Shown: positions 47,745 through 56,632 of the stretch, piece by piece
Layout of the letters: the number at the start of each line of letters is the position of its first letter
Position numbering within the stretch: the stretch's first letter is position 1
DNA from: Staphylospora marina
GTDB lineage: Bacteria > Bacillota > Bacilli > Thermoactinomycetales > Thermoactinomycetaceae
Direction of reading: 5' to 3'
Length of the DNA: 64,000 bases
NCBI RefSeq assembly: GCF_003856495.1
Contig: NZ_CP034118.1
Coordinates: forward strand, 2,020,182 to 2,084,181
The notes under the pieces: model-generated
The model's database searches: none
Seen by the model: only the letters and a program-made list of their open reading frames with translations
Told to the model about the DNA's origin: nothing
Program-made: the position numbers and the translations under genes

Positions 47745-50066
47745 ATGAAACGGTCTGACGCCCACCGTCCCGGGGGTTTCGGAAAATCCAGGACATTGAA
47801 GGTGGTCCTCACCACCCTCTATGTCCTGCTCATCGTTTCACTGGTGCTGGTCGTCGGTGCCATCGGAGTGGGGGCAGGCATCGTATCGGCCATGGTGAAA
47901 GATGAAAAAATCAGGACCCGGGAAGACTTCGAAAAAGATCTCAACAGTCTCTTCCAGAACAGTTACGCCTACTTCCGAAACAAGGACAAAGACAACAATC
48001 CGGTGAGAATCGGCGCCTTTCGCAACGACGGGGACGTGCGGAAACTGATCAAGTCCCTGGACGACGTCAGCCCGCACCTGATCGACGCATTCATCGCCAT
48101 CGAGGACCGGAAGTTTTACGAGCACAACGGGATCGTCCCCAAATCGCTCCTGCGCGCCGCCTGGCAGCAGGCCACCAACGCGGAAGTCACCACGGGCGGA
48201 AGCACCATCACCCAACAGTTGGTCAAAAACGTGATCCTGAAGAACTTCGACAAGGATCTGGAGCGAAAAGCCAAAGAAATCGTCTTGGCCATTCGTCTGG
48301 ATTCCATGTTCGAAAAAGATGATATCCTCGTCTATTATATGAACAGCGCATTCTTCGGAAACGGGGCCAACCGCAAGCAGCGTCTCTACGGCGTGCAGGC
48401 GGCGGCCCAGGGGCTCTTCAACAGGGACGCCAAAGACCTGCATCTCGCTCAGGCTGCCTATATCGCAGGAATGGTTCAGCGCCCCAACTCCTACAACCCC
48501 TTTTTCGGGAAAGACGGGGACAAAAATCTGGAGCGCGGTCTGAAGCGGATGAAGATGGTCCTGGACGCCATGCTGGAAACAGAGAAAATCACCCAAGCCC
48601 AATATGAAGAGGCGCTGAAATTCGACATCAAAAAGTCGCTGGCCAAACCGGACCACGTACAAAACTCGTATGCAAATTATCCGTTCCTGATGTACGCCCT
48701 GGAACAGGAAGCCGCGGAGATCCTCATGGAAAAAGACGGCCTGAGCATCGAGGAGCTCTCCAAACAGGGCAAGTACCGGAGCACGCTGGAAGAGTATATC
48801 GGCAAGGTGAAAACGCGCGGGTACCACATCTACAGCACGATCGACAAAAACATGTACGACGCGGTCGTCAAGGAAGCAACCAAAGGCCTCCGCTTCCGCA
48901 CCCGCACGTACGAGGGCCGCAAACTGCAGGAACAGCTCGGTGCGGTGGTGATTGACAACAAGACGGGAGACATCCTGGCGTTCGTGTCTTCCACCACCGA
49001 CGATGACGTGGACCATGCGTTCACGTCCCGGCAACCCGGATCGACGATCAAGCCGCTGCTTGTATATGCTCCGGCCATCGAGGAAAAAGTGATTTCCCCC
49101 AACACCATCGTGGTCGACGAGGAGCTTCCCAAAGCGGACGGATCCGGCATTTACAAAAACTCCAACAACAAATACAAGGGACCGGTCCGGGTGACCGAAG
49201 CCCTGAAATGGTCCTACAACATTCCGGCGATCAAGGTATTCCGGAAGCTGGGCTTTGAAAACGGGTTTGAATACCTCAGACAACTGGGGCTTCCCCCCCA
49301 TCCCAAAGACACGGAAGCATCCGCCATCGGCGGCATGACCCGCGGATATTCCGTTTCCAGAATGACCGCTGCCTTTGCCTCCCTGGCCAACGGCGGCGTC
49401 TATCACAAACCGCACCTGATCAACAAGATCACCGATTCGGACGGAAACGTGATCTGGGAACGCAAACAGGAACCGCAACAGATCTTCTCCCCGCAAACCG
49501 CCTACCAGGTCACCACCATGCTGAAATCGGTGGTGCGCGGCGGAACCGGCACCTACATCGGCAGCCGCATCCCCGGCTACGAGATCGCCGGAAAAACGGG
49601 AACCACGCAAAACGACAAGGACAAATGGTTCATCGGCTATACGCCGCAAGTGACCATCGGTGTGTGGAGCGGATACGACATCGAGAAATTCACCCTGAGC
49701 CACAACACCCTGATTGCCCAACAGGCTTGGGTGAACATCTTCAAAGCGGCGGCCGCGGCCAGCCCGCAGTGGTTTGACAAATCGGCCCGCTTCACCAATC
49801 CCGGCGGCCTGTTCTGGGGAGTTCCCTGCCTGGATTGCGACCGCCTCGAACAATGGAAGAAGAAAGAAGAAGAACAGAAGCAAAAAGAAGAAGAAGAGAA
49901 GAGAAAGAGAGAGGGAGAACCCCCCAATGGCCCCGGTGACCAGCCGGGCCATGATCCGAATGACTCCAAGCCGTCCGACCGTCCTCCCGGCGGCGACAGG
50001 GATGACGACGGGAACGGCAATCATGACAATCCCATCAAGCCTCAGTGGCCGCCTTCGCGGAATTGA
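47745..50066 (+). CDS. Class A penicillin-binding protein 1A type
   Basis: The product has 773 residues. It has a short cytosolic start, one membrane helix (about 18-48), a GT51 glycosyltransferase with catalytic Glu120 (IEDRKFYEHNG) and GGSTITQQ (151-158), and a transpeptidase with Ser433-x-x-Lys436 (GSTIKPL), SYN (490-492) and KTG (617-619). The tail is a Lys/Glu-rich stretch then Pro/Asp/Gly-rich. It polymerises and cross-links peptidoglycan outside the cell. GGAGGG lies upstream of the ATG. A paralogue follows. Confidence 0.94.
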   Translation: MKRSDAHRPGGFGKSRTLKVVLTTLYVLLIVSLVLVVGAIGVGAGIVSAMVKDEKIRTREDFEKDLNSLFQNSYAYFRNKDKDNNPVRIGAFRNDGDVRKLIKSLDDVSPHLIDAFIAIEDRKFYEHNGIVPKSLLRAAWQQATNAEVTTGGSTITQQLVKNVILKNFDKDLERKAKEIVLAIRLDSMFEKDDILVYYMNSAFFGNGANRKQRLYGVQAAAQGLFNRDAKDLHLAQAAYIAGMVQRPNSYNPFFGKDGDKNLERGLKRMKMVLDAMLETEKITQAQYEEALKFDIKKSLAKPDHVQNSYANYPFLMYALEQEAAEILMEKDGLSIEELSKQGKYRSTLEEYIGKVKTRGYHIYSTIDKNMYDAVVKEATKGLRFRTRTYEGRKLQEQLGAVVIDNKTGDILAFVSSTTDDDVDHAFTSRQPGSTIKPLLVYAPAIEEKVISPNTIVVDEELPKADGSGIYKNSNNKYKGPVRVTEALKWSYNIPAIKVFRKLGFENGFEYLRQLGLPPHPKDTEASAIGGMTRGYSVSRMTAAFASLANGGVYHKPHLINKITDSDGNVIWERKQEPQQIFSPQTAYQVTTMLKSVVRGGTGTYIGSRIPGYEIAGKTGTTQNDKDKWFIGYTPQVTIGVWSGYDIEKFTLSHNTLIAQQAWVNIFKAAAAASPQWFDKSARFTNPGGLFWGVPCLDCDRLEQWKKKEEEQKQKEEEEKRKREGEPPNGPGDQPGHDPNDSKPSDRPPGGDRDDDGNGNHDNPIKPQWPPSRN

Positions 50067-50106
50067 CCGGTTTCCGGTCGGCCATGGACACACCGGTCGG
50101 TTCACA

Positions 50107-50138
50107 CGTCCCCTGTCATACAGGGGACGCTTTTTTTT
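50107..50138 (+). terminator. Terminator after the first PBP gene
   Basis: CGTCCCCTGT/ACAGGGGACG with a three-base loop is followed by eight Ts. Confidence 0.95.
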
Positions 50139-50183
50139 CTATGTATTGTCATGAATTCACCGCCCGAGCAGGGATTCTCCCTG

Positions 50184-50192
50184 TGGTATAAT
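50184..50192 (+). promoter_or_regulatory. Extended -10 promoter of the second PBP gene
   Basis: TGGTATAAT matches an extended -10 element; no good -35 is seen. It lies 31 bases before the chosen start. Confidence 0.65.
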
Positions 50193-50223
50193 GAGTTTTG
50201 CATTGATAAAGGAGGGTATGGGT

Positions 50224-52539
50224 GTGTTCAGCCGAACCAAACCGTCTAAGGACAGCATGAACACAGGCAAAACGCCCAAACGCCGGCTCATTCGGTTTGC
50301 CGTCATCGGACTTTCCGCCGTCACCGCCGCCATGATGGTGGGCGCTGTCGGGGTCGGCGCGGGCGCAATGGCCGCCTTCGCGAAACATGAGAAACTTCGC
50401 GAAAAGGAAGATTTCGAAAAAGACCTGACCGGTTGGTCACAAACCAGCTACGCGTATTTCAGACCGGTGAACGGTCAACCCAAATTGATCGGCTCCATGA
50501 TCACCGAGGATGACCGGCAACTCGTCAAGGATCTGGACGAGGTCAGCCCTTTCCTGATCAATGCCCTCATTTCCACCGAAGATCGTGAATTCTTCACACA
50601 TAAGGGGATTGTCCCGAAAGCGATTTTCCGGGCCGTCTTGCAGCAGGTCTCCGGAAGTGACACACAGACCGGCGGAAGCACGCTCACGCAGCAGCTGGTC
50701 AAGAACGAAATCATCAACAGCCGGGAGAAAAGCTTCAAGCGGAAAGCTTTGGAAATCGTCAACGCCATCCGGATCGAAAAGTACTACGACAAAGAGGAGA
50801 TCTTGATCAAATACCTCAACAGCGTGGAATTCGGCCGGGGCGCCCACGGGACAAAAATGATCGGTTTCAAGGCTGCGGCGCGTGGCATTTTCAACAAGAA
50901 ACTGGATGAACTGAATTTGGCACAGGCCGCCTATCTTGCCGGAATGGTTCAGCGGCCGTACGACCTCAATCCGTTCGGGAAAGAGGAAAAGCTGAAAAAA
51001 GGCCTTCAGCGCATGGAACTGGTTCTCACCAAAATGGTGGAGAACGGCAAAATCACCCAAGCCGAGAAGGAAGAGGCACTGAAATTCGATCTGAAAGGAT
51101 CATTGGCCAAACCGACCGATTTTGTCAAAGGGTATGAGAGATACCCGTACATCATCTCCGCGGTGGAACGGGAAACGGCGGAAATCCTGAAACAGCTGGA
51201 CAAAGGCAATCCGGAAGCCGCCAGCAAGAAGGACAAGGACTACATCAACCAGGTCCGTCAGGGCGGCTACAAGATTTACACCACCATTGATGAACAGCTG
51301 TACAACGAGATGAACGATTCCGTCAAAAAGATCAATTTCCCGAAACGAAAGTATCGCGGAAAAGTCCTCAAAGAGCAGATCGGTGCCGTCCTGATCGACA
51401 ACAAAACCGGCGCGATTCTTTCGTTCGTGTCCGGCCGGGACTTCAAGGAGAACCAGCAGGATTTCGCCCTGGAAGAAACCAACCAGCCCGGATCCACCAT
51501 CAAACCGCTCCTGGTGTACGGACCCGCGATTCATGAAGGGATGATCTCCAAAGATTCCATCATCATCGACGAACCGGTTCCCAGAGCGGACGGATCGGGA
51601 ACTTACAAGAACTCCAACAACCAATATGCCGGTCCGGTGACGGCCACCGTTGCCCTGCAGAAGTCGTTGAACACCCCGGCGATCAAGATTTTCCAAAAGC
51701 TCGGGGTTCAACACGGGTTTGACTATCTGCGGAAAATGAACATGCACCCGCACAAATGGGACAGCGAAGCCTCCGCCCTGGGAGGCATGTCCGCCGGATT
51801 CACCCCGAAGCAGATGACGGCCGGATTTGCCATGATCGCCAATCACGGCATGTACAACAATCCCTATCTGGTGGAAAAAATCGTGGATGCGGACGGGAAT
51901 GTCGTCTATGAACACGCCAAAAATCATCAACCCAAGCAGATCATCAGTCCGCAAGCCGCGTTTGAGCTCACCCAGATGCTGAGAACGGTCCTGCTGCCGG
52001 GCGGTACCGCCAGCACCATCGGGGCCGAACTGGCCGGTTGGAACATTGCCGGAAAAACGGGAACCTCTTCCGGATACAACGATTTGTGGTTCATCGGTTA
52101 CACCCCGGAAGTTTCGCTGGGCGTTTGGACCGGATATGAATACAACCTTCCCGCGGACAAGGATCTGAGCAAAAAAGCTTGGACCCGCTTGTTCAAAACG
52201 ATCGTGAAAACGCAGCCCAATCTGGTCCCGCGCGGAAGCAACTTCACGAACCCGGGCGGCATGATCGAACCGAAGTGTTTCGAGTGTGACAAAGTGCCTG
52301 CCCAGCCGACGGATCCCGAATCACCGGGAGACGGCAATCCGCAAACCCAGCCCGGAACCCAGAATCCTCAACCGGGGAACACGCAGCCCGGACAAATCAA
52401 GAATCCGGGGATCACACCCCCGTCCGGTGATCCGTCCAATCAACCGCAACAAACCCCCGACGGATCAAATGACGGTCAGCAGACCGGCAACGCCGGAAAT
52501 CTTGGTTTGATCGGCGGACTGCTGCCGAAAAAACCGTGA
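50224..52539 (+). CDS. Class A penicillin-binding protein 1A type (second copy)
   Basis: The product has 771 residues and the same architecture as its neighbour: a membrane helix at about 22-50, GT51 with Glu119 (STEDREFFTHKG) and GGSTLTQQ, and a transpeptidase with GSTIKPL, SLN (in QKSLNTPAIK) and GKTGTSS. The tail is Pro/Gln/Gly/Asn-rich. The GTG at 50224 is chosen because GGAGGG ends about 8 bases upstream, while the ATG at 50218 is too close. It has its own promoter and terminator, so the two copies can be expressed independently. Confidence 0.94.
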   Translation: MFSRTKPSKDSMNTGKTPKRRLIRFAVIGLSAVTAAMMVGAVGVGAGAMAAFAKHEKLREKEDFEKDLTGWSQTSYAYFRPVNGQPKLIGSMITEDDRQLVKDLDEVSPFLINALISTEDREFFTHKGIVPKAIFRAVLQQVSGSDTQTGGSTLTQQLVKNEIINSREKSFKRKALEIVNAIRIEKYYDKEEILIKYLNSVEFGRGAHGTKMIGFKAAARGIFNKKLDELNLAQAAYLAGMVQRPYDLNPFGKEEKLKKGLQRMELVLTKMVENGKITQAEKEEALKFDLKGSLAKPTDFVKGYERYPYIISAVERETAEILKQLDKGNPEAASKKDKDYINQVRQGGYKIYTTIDEQLYNEMNDSVKKINFPKRKYRGKVLKEQIGAVLIDNKTGAILSFVSGRDFKENQQDFALEETNQPGSTIKPLLVYGPAIHEGMISKDSIIIDEPVPRADGSGTYKNSNNQYAGPVTATVALQKSLNTPAIKIFQKLGVQHGFDYLRKMNMHPHKWDSEASALGGMSAGFTPKQMTAGFAMIANHGMYNNPYLVEKIVDADGNVVYEHAKNHQPKQIISPQAAFELTQMLRTVLLPGGTASTIGAELAGWNIAGKTGTSSGYNDLWFIGYTPEVSLGVWTGYEYNLPADKDLSKKAWTRLFKTIVKTQPNLVPRGSNFTNPGGMIEPKCFECDKVPAQPTDPESPGDGNPQTQPGTQNPQPGNTQPGQIKNPGITPPSGDPSNQPQQTPDGSNDGQQTGNAGNLGLIGGLLPKKP

Positions 52540-52545
52540 ACGCAA

Positions 52546-52582
52546 AAACACCTTCTCCGATGTGGCGGAGAAGGTGTTTTTT
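52546..52582. terminator. Bidirectional terminator between PBP and acsA
   Basis: A 14-bp stem (52546-52559, 52566-52579) with T-tracts on the plus side and A-rich sequence on the other, between convergent genes. Confidence 0.92.
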
Positions 52583-52591
52583 GTTGCCGCT

Positions 52592-54328
52592 TCAGTCTTC
52601 CATCGTGGAAAGATCCCCGGTCGGCAGGCCCAGTTCCCAGGCTTTGAGCACCCGGCGCATGATTTTCCCGCTCCGGGTTTTGGGGAGTTTGTCGCGGAAT
52701 TCGATCTCACGCGGAGCAGCATGCGCGGCCAGTCGGGTTTTCACGAATTCCCGGATTTCCTCCTTCAACTCTTCGCTGGGTTCATATCCCGCGCGAAGCG
52801 CGATGAACGCCTTGATGATTTCACCGCGAACCGGATCGGGCTTGCCGATCACGCCGGCTTCGGCGACAGCCGGGTGTTCCACCAGCTTGCTCTCCACCTC
52901 GAACGGTCCCACCCGTTCCCCGGACGTGTTGATCACGTCGTCCAGTCGTCCCTGGAACCAGAAATAGCCTTCTTCATCCCTGTAAGCGGAGTCCCCGGAG
53001 ATGTACCAGCCCGGAATGCGGAAATATTCCTGATACTTTCCGGGATTTTTCCAAATCGCCCGCATCATGGACGGCCAAGGCGTTTTCACGGCCAGATGCC
53101 CCATGGTGTACGGAGGAAGTTCATTTCCTTCATCATCGAGGATGGCCGCTTCCACCCCGGGAATCGGACGCCCCATCGAACCGGGCTTCAATTCCATCTG
53201 CGGGAAGTTCGAGATCAGGATGCCCCCGGTTTCGGTCATCCACCAGTTGTCATGAATCCGTTTGCCGTAGACTTTGAGTCCCCAGCGCACCACTTCCGGA
53301 TTGAGCGGCTCGCCCACGCTCAGCACATGACGGAGGGAAGAAAGATCAAACCGTTTCGCCACTTCGTCCCCGGCTCCCATCAACATGCGAAACGCGGTGG
53401 GCGCGCTGTACCAGACGGTCACTTTGTATTTCTCAATGGTGGCATACCAGTCTGCCGGATCAAAGCGGCCGCCGCGGATGACGTTGGTCACCCCGTTGAG
53501 CCACGGAGCGAAAATGCCGTAGGAGGTGCCGGTCACCCACCCCGGATCCGCGGTGCACCAGTACACGTCATTTTCCTGCAGGTCCAACACCCATTTGCCG
53601 GTCTGATAATGCTGGATCATTGCATTGTGAACATGGAGGACGCCTTTGGGCTTGCCGGTCGATCCGGACGTGTAGTGGATGAGCATCGGATCTTCCCGGT
53701 CGACCCATTCTTTCTCCAGGTCCGGGGATGCCGATGCCATTTCCTCCTCAAAGCGGTAGAACCGTTTTCCCTCGTGGACCGGAAGCTCCCCTTCGGCTCC
53801 GACGAGAATGATGTGTTTGAGATGAGGGAGTTCACCGAGAGGAACCCGCGAAAGCAGACCGGGAACCGTCACCAGAGCAACCGCTTCGCTGTTTTCCAGC
53901 CGGTCTTTCACGGCTCCCTCCATGAACGCTTCAAACAACGGTCCCACAACCGCTCCGATTTTGATCGCTCCAAGGAAGGAAAAATACAGTTCGGGTGTGC
54001 GCGGCATGAAGATGAACACACGGTCTCCCTTATGTACGCCGATTCGGCGCAACACGTTTCCAAACCGGTCGGAACGCTCTTTCATCTCGGCGAACGTGTA
54101 GCGTTCATCCCGGACCGCGTCACTGTACATCAGCGCCGTCTTGTTTCCCCGACCTTCCTCGACGTGGCGATCGATCGCTTCATGGGCGGCGTTCACCTTG
54201 CCCGTTTTGGACCAGGTGAACTCGGATTCGACCTGCTTCCAGTCAAAGGAACGGACTGCTTCTTCGTAGTTTGCCAGGTTGTTGCCCGTCGTCATCACCG
54301 GGATCCGTTCTTCATGGTTCACGCTCAC
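52592..54328 (-). CDS. acsA: Acetyl-CoA synthetase
   Basis: The product has 578 residues. Adenylate-forming motifs are YTSGSTGKPKG (about 210-220), WWMTETGG (about 360) and the C-terminal PKTRSGKIMRRVLK with the catalytic (acetylatable) Lys. It activates acetate to acetyl-CoA in the cytosol. The GTG at 54328 is chosen because GGAGGAGG lies 8 bases upstream; ATG at 54346 would make that site part of the gene. A promoter and a perfect cre box control it. The acuABC genes found next to acsA in B. subtilis are absent here. Confidence 0.94.
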   Translation of the reverse strand: MSVNHEERIPVMTTGNNLANYEEAVRSFDWKQVESEFTWSKTGKVNAAHEAIDRHVEEGRGNKTALMYSDAVRDERYTFAEMKERSDRFGNVLRRIGVHKGDRVFIFMPRTPELYFSFLGAIKIGAVVGPLFEAFMEGAVKDRLENSEAVALVTVPGLLSRVPLGELPHLKHIILVGAEGELPVHEGKRFYRFEEEMASASPDLEKEWVDREDPMLIHYTSGSTGKPKGVLHVHNAMIQHYQTGKWVLDLQENDVYWCTADPGWVTGTSYGIFAPWLNGVTNVIRGGRFDPADWYATIEKYKVTVWYSAPTAFRMLMGAGDEVAKRFDLSSLRHVLSVGEPLNPEVVRWGLKVYGKRIHDNWWMTETGGILISNFPQMELKPGSMGRPIPGVEAAILDDEGNELPPYTMGHLAVKTPWPSMMRAIWKNPGKYQEYFRIPGWYISGDSAYRDEEGYFWFQGRLDDVINTSGERVGPFEVESKLVEHPAVAEAGVIGKPDPVRGEIIKAFIALRAGYEPSEELKEEIREFVKTRLAAHAAPREIEFRDKLPKTRSGKIMRRVLKAWELGLPTGDLSTMED

Positions 54329-54345
54329 GGAATCGGCCTCCTCCA

Positions 54346-54360
54346 TGCAAACGATTTCAA
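54346..54360 (-). promoter_or_regulatory. cre box (CcpA binding site) of acsA
   Basis: The minus-strand sequence TTGAAATCGTTTGCA matches the cre consensus WTGNAANCGNWNNCW at every defined position and lies just downstream of the predicted acsA start point, where CcpA would repress. Confidence 0.88.
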
Positions 54361-54370
54361 TTTTTTATTT

Positions 54371-54398
54371 ATTATAACATAAACAAAAATATATTCAA
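54371..54398 (-). promoter_or_regulatory. Promoter of acsA
   Basis: TTGAAT (54393-54398) and TATAAT (54371-54376) are 16 bases apart on the minus strand, in A+T-rich DNA. Confidence 0.82.
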
Positions 54399-54416
54399 TT
54401 TAGGTTTTTATTATGA

Positions 54417-54453
54417 TAAAGACAGCGCCTTCGCATTCGGCGAAGACGCTGTC
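54417..54453 (-). terminator. Terminator of the DUF1540 gene
   Basis: A 14-base stem (54421-54434, 54440-54453, one G-U pair) is followed by TTTATC in the minus direction, just before the acsA promoter. Confidence 0.7.
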
Positions 54454-54470
54454 CGGGAGTCGGTCAGTGC

Positions 54471-54626
54471 CTATTTCTCGGGACGAAAAGTTTTGCAATC
54501 CGTTTCCTTGCTTTCGGAAGCCTGTTTGCCGTGATGAGACACCACATAGATCTCTTTGGCGTTGCACAGGTTTCCGTCGCCCCAATAGGCACAGTTGTTG
54601 ACTTCGCACAAAACGCCCTTCGGCAT
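54471..54626 (-). CDS. DUF1540 family small Cys-rich protein
   Basis: The 51-residue protein MPKGVLCEVNNCAYWGDGN continues with four conserved Cys (7, 12, about 21 and 44) and an ESKETDCKTF end, typical of DUF1540. The Cys pattern suggests metal binding. The family is common in spore formers and of unknown function. AAGGAGGGAG lies 5 bases before the ATG. It lies downstream of mtnN on the same strand. Confidence 0.87.
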   Translation of the reverse strand: MPKGVLCEVNNCAYWGDGNLCNAKEIYVVSHHGKQASESKETDCKTFRPEK

Positions 54627-54732
54627 GCGAACTCCCTCCTTGATCGGGATGGGATTAGTTTGCGCATGCCGGCGGTTTTCAAACTTCCAAGAAAAGGATC
54701 GAATGAGACCGAACCGTTTTCCGCCCGCCTGT

Positions 54733-55446
54733 TCACTCCTGCCGCGGTGCGGCTGCAAGCATGCCCCGAACGATTGCGCACGAACGCTCGGCGGCCAGCT
54801 CGGTGAATTCAACGAAATTGACGTTTGCCGAATGATCGGCTCTGTCGGACATGGAACGGATCACCACATACGGCACACCGGCAAGATGACAAACATGGGC
54901 CACCGCGGCTCCTTCCATTTCCACGCACGCCCCGTCGAACATCTCCCGGAGCTCTTTCACTTTGGCAGGGTCGGAAATGAACTGATCCCCGGAAAGAACC
55001 CGACCGGTGGCCACGGTGACGCCTTCGATGCTTTCGCCCGCCTGCTTCGCACGTTCGATCAATGTTTCGTCCGCGGGAAACACGGAGACTTCCTGAAACG
55101 GAACCGTTCCCCTCGGAAACCCGAGCACGCTGGCATCGATGTCATGTTGCTGGCAGTCGGTGGAAATGACGATGTCTCCGATGTCCAGGTCCGGATGCAA
55201 AGCCCCGGCCACACCGGTAAAAATGACGGCATTCACGCCGAAACGGTCGATCAGCAGTTGGGTGCAGACGGCGGCATTCACCTTCCCCACTCCGGAGCGG
55301 GTGACCACCACCGGCACTCCTTCCAGCATGCCCCGGTGGTACGTGATTCCCTGGATGACATGCGTTTCTTTTTCTGTCATGACTTCAAGCAGTTTGGCCA
55401 CTTCCGAATCCATGGCCCCGATGATTCCGGTCACATGTGTGGACAT
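54733..55446 (-). CDS. mtnN: 5'-methylthioadenosine/S-adenosylhomocysteine nucleosidase
   Basis: The 237-residue protein has the MTA/SAH nucleosidase pattern: GIIGAMDSEVAKL at the start, SGVGKVNAAVCTQLLID, FTGVAGALHPDLDIGD and CVEMEGAAVAHVC with the catalytic region, then VIRSMSDRAD with the catalytic Asp. It cleaves MTA and SAH to adenine plus the thioribose, feeding methionine salvage. The ATG at 55446 has AAAGAGGGA upstream. Confidence 0.94.
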   Translation of the reverse strand: MSTHVTGIIGAMDSEVAKLLEVMTEKETHVIQGITYHRGMLEGVPVVVTRSGVGKVNAAVCTQLLIDRFGVNAVIFTGVAGALHPDLDIGDIVISTDCQQHDIDASVLGFPRGTVPFQEVSVFPADETLIERAKQAGESIEGVTVATGRVLSGDQFISDPAKVKELREMFDGACVEMEGAAVAHVCHLAGVPYVVIRSMSDRADHSANVNFVEFTELAAERSCAIVRGMLAAAPRQE

Positions 55447-55539
55447 GGGTGAAATCCCTCTTTCCGTGATCACTTGTTTGATGCAATCGCCGCCCGCGAT
55501 ACGGCGCGGGCGCCCGTTCGGTCGGGGCTCGGCGGGAGG

Positions 55540-56583
55540 TCAGTCATTCCGCTCCTCTTCCCATTCCTTGAGTCGGGTGGAACCGCGAAGCTCGATGGAA
55601 TACTGCAGGATGACCTGCCCGGACTCCACCGGCTCTTCATTCATGTATTTGGTCAACAGGCGCATGGCCACCGCTCCGATGTCGTACATCGGAACCGCCA
55701 CCGTTGACAGCAGGGGCCGCGTCCGGGAAGCCAGGGGGATGTTTTCAAAGCCCATCACGGACACGTCTTCGGGCACGTTCCTCCCCGCATCCATCAATGC
55801 GTGCATGGCTCCCACGGCCATTTCGTCGCTGGCGGCAAACACGGCGGTGATGTCGGGCACGGTCTCCAGCAACTCTTTCATGGCTTCATAACCGGAACGG
55901 TACCGGAAATCTCCGACCTTCACCAGTTTTTCATCGAGCGTGATGCCGTTCTCCTCCAACGCTTCCTTGTACCCCAGCCAACGCGGATATCCGCCGACCG
56001 GGTCGGTGAGCGGCCCGCTGATCATGGCCACTTGCCTGTTCCCTTCATGGATGAGCACGGAAACCGCTTCTTTGGCGGCCTGAATCTGGTCGATGCTGAC
56101 AAACGGCCATTCTTTCTTTTCATCGCGGGTGGCCGCCAGCACAACCGGAACGGTGGCCGCCGAAAAGAGTTCCCGATGCGCGTCGGTCAATTCGCCGCCC
56201 AAAAACAGGAGTCCGTCCACCTGTTTTTCCAGCAGCGTTCCGATCAATCCGAGTTCACGTTCGTTGTTGAGATCGGAATTGCAGAGAATGATGTTGTAAT
56301 GATACATGGAGGCGATGTCCTCGATGCCCCGCGCCAACTCCGCATAAAACATGTTGGAAATGTCGGGGATCACCACCCCGACGGTGGTTGTTTTCTTGCT
56401 GGCCAACCCCCTCGCCACGGCATTGGGACGATATCCGAGTTCGCGGATCACGTCCAGCACTTTCTTGCGGGTTGCCGGCTTGACGTTGGGATTGCCGTTG
56501 ACCACCCGGGAAACCGTGGCCATCGACACACCGGCCTCCCGGGCGACATCATAAATGGTGACGGTATCTTTCTTTTTCATCAT
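55540..56583 (-). CDS. ccpA: Catabolite control protein A
   Basis: The product has 347 residues. It is a LacI/GalR regulator whose HTH and hinge, TIYDVAREAGVSMATVSRVV (residues about 8-27) and YRPNAVARGLASKKTTTVGV, are nearly identical to known CcpA. PDISNMFYAELARGIEDIA and the end PMYDIGAVAMRLLTKYMN also match. With HPr-Ser-P it binds cre sites for carbon catabolite control. ATG at 56583 or 56580; GGGGGA lies 10 bases upstream. It is downstream of aroA, as in B. subtilis, with an extra gene between. Confidence 0.95.
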   Translation of the reverse strand: MMKKKDTVTIYDVAREAGVSMATVSRVVNGNPNVKPATRKKVLDVIRELGYRPNAVARGLASKKTTTVGVVIPDISNMFYAELARGIEDIASMYHYNIILCNSDLNNERELGLIGTLLEKQVDGLLFLGGELTDAHRELFSAATVPVVLAATRDEKKEWPFVSIDQIQAAKEAVSVLIHEGNRQVAMISGPLTDPVGGYPRWLGYKEALEENGITLDEKLVKVGDFRYRSGYEAMKELLETVPDITAVFAASDEMAVGAMHALMDAGRNVPEDVSVMGFENIPLASRTRPLLSTVAVPMYDIGAVAMRLLTKYMNEEPVESGQVILQYSIELRGSTRLKEWEEERND

Positions 56584-56632
56584 GTTTTTCACATCCCCCA
56601 AAAAACACGCTCGCGAACCGCCGCTGCCGGCT

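Noticed and set aside
47838-50105. 755-codon minus-strand frame
   Set aside because: Antisense to a fully recognisable PBP gene; composition and lack of start signals mark it as a shadow.
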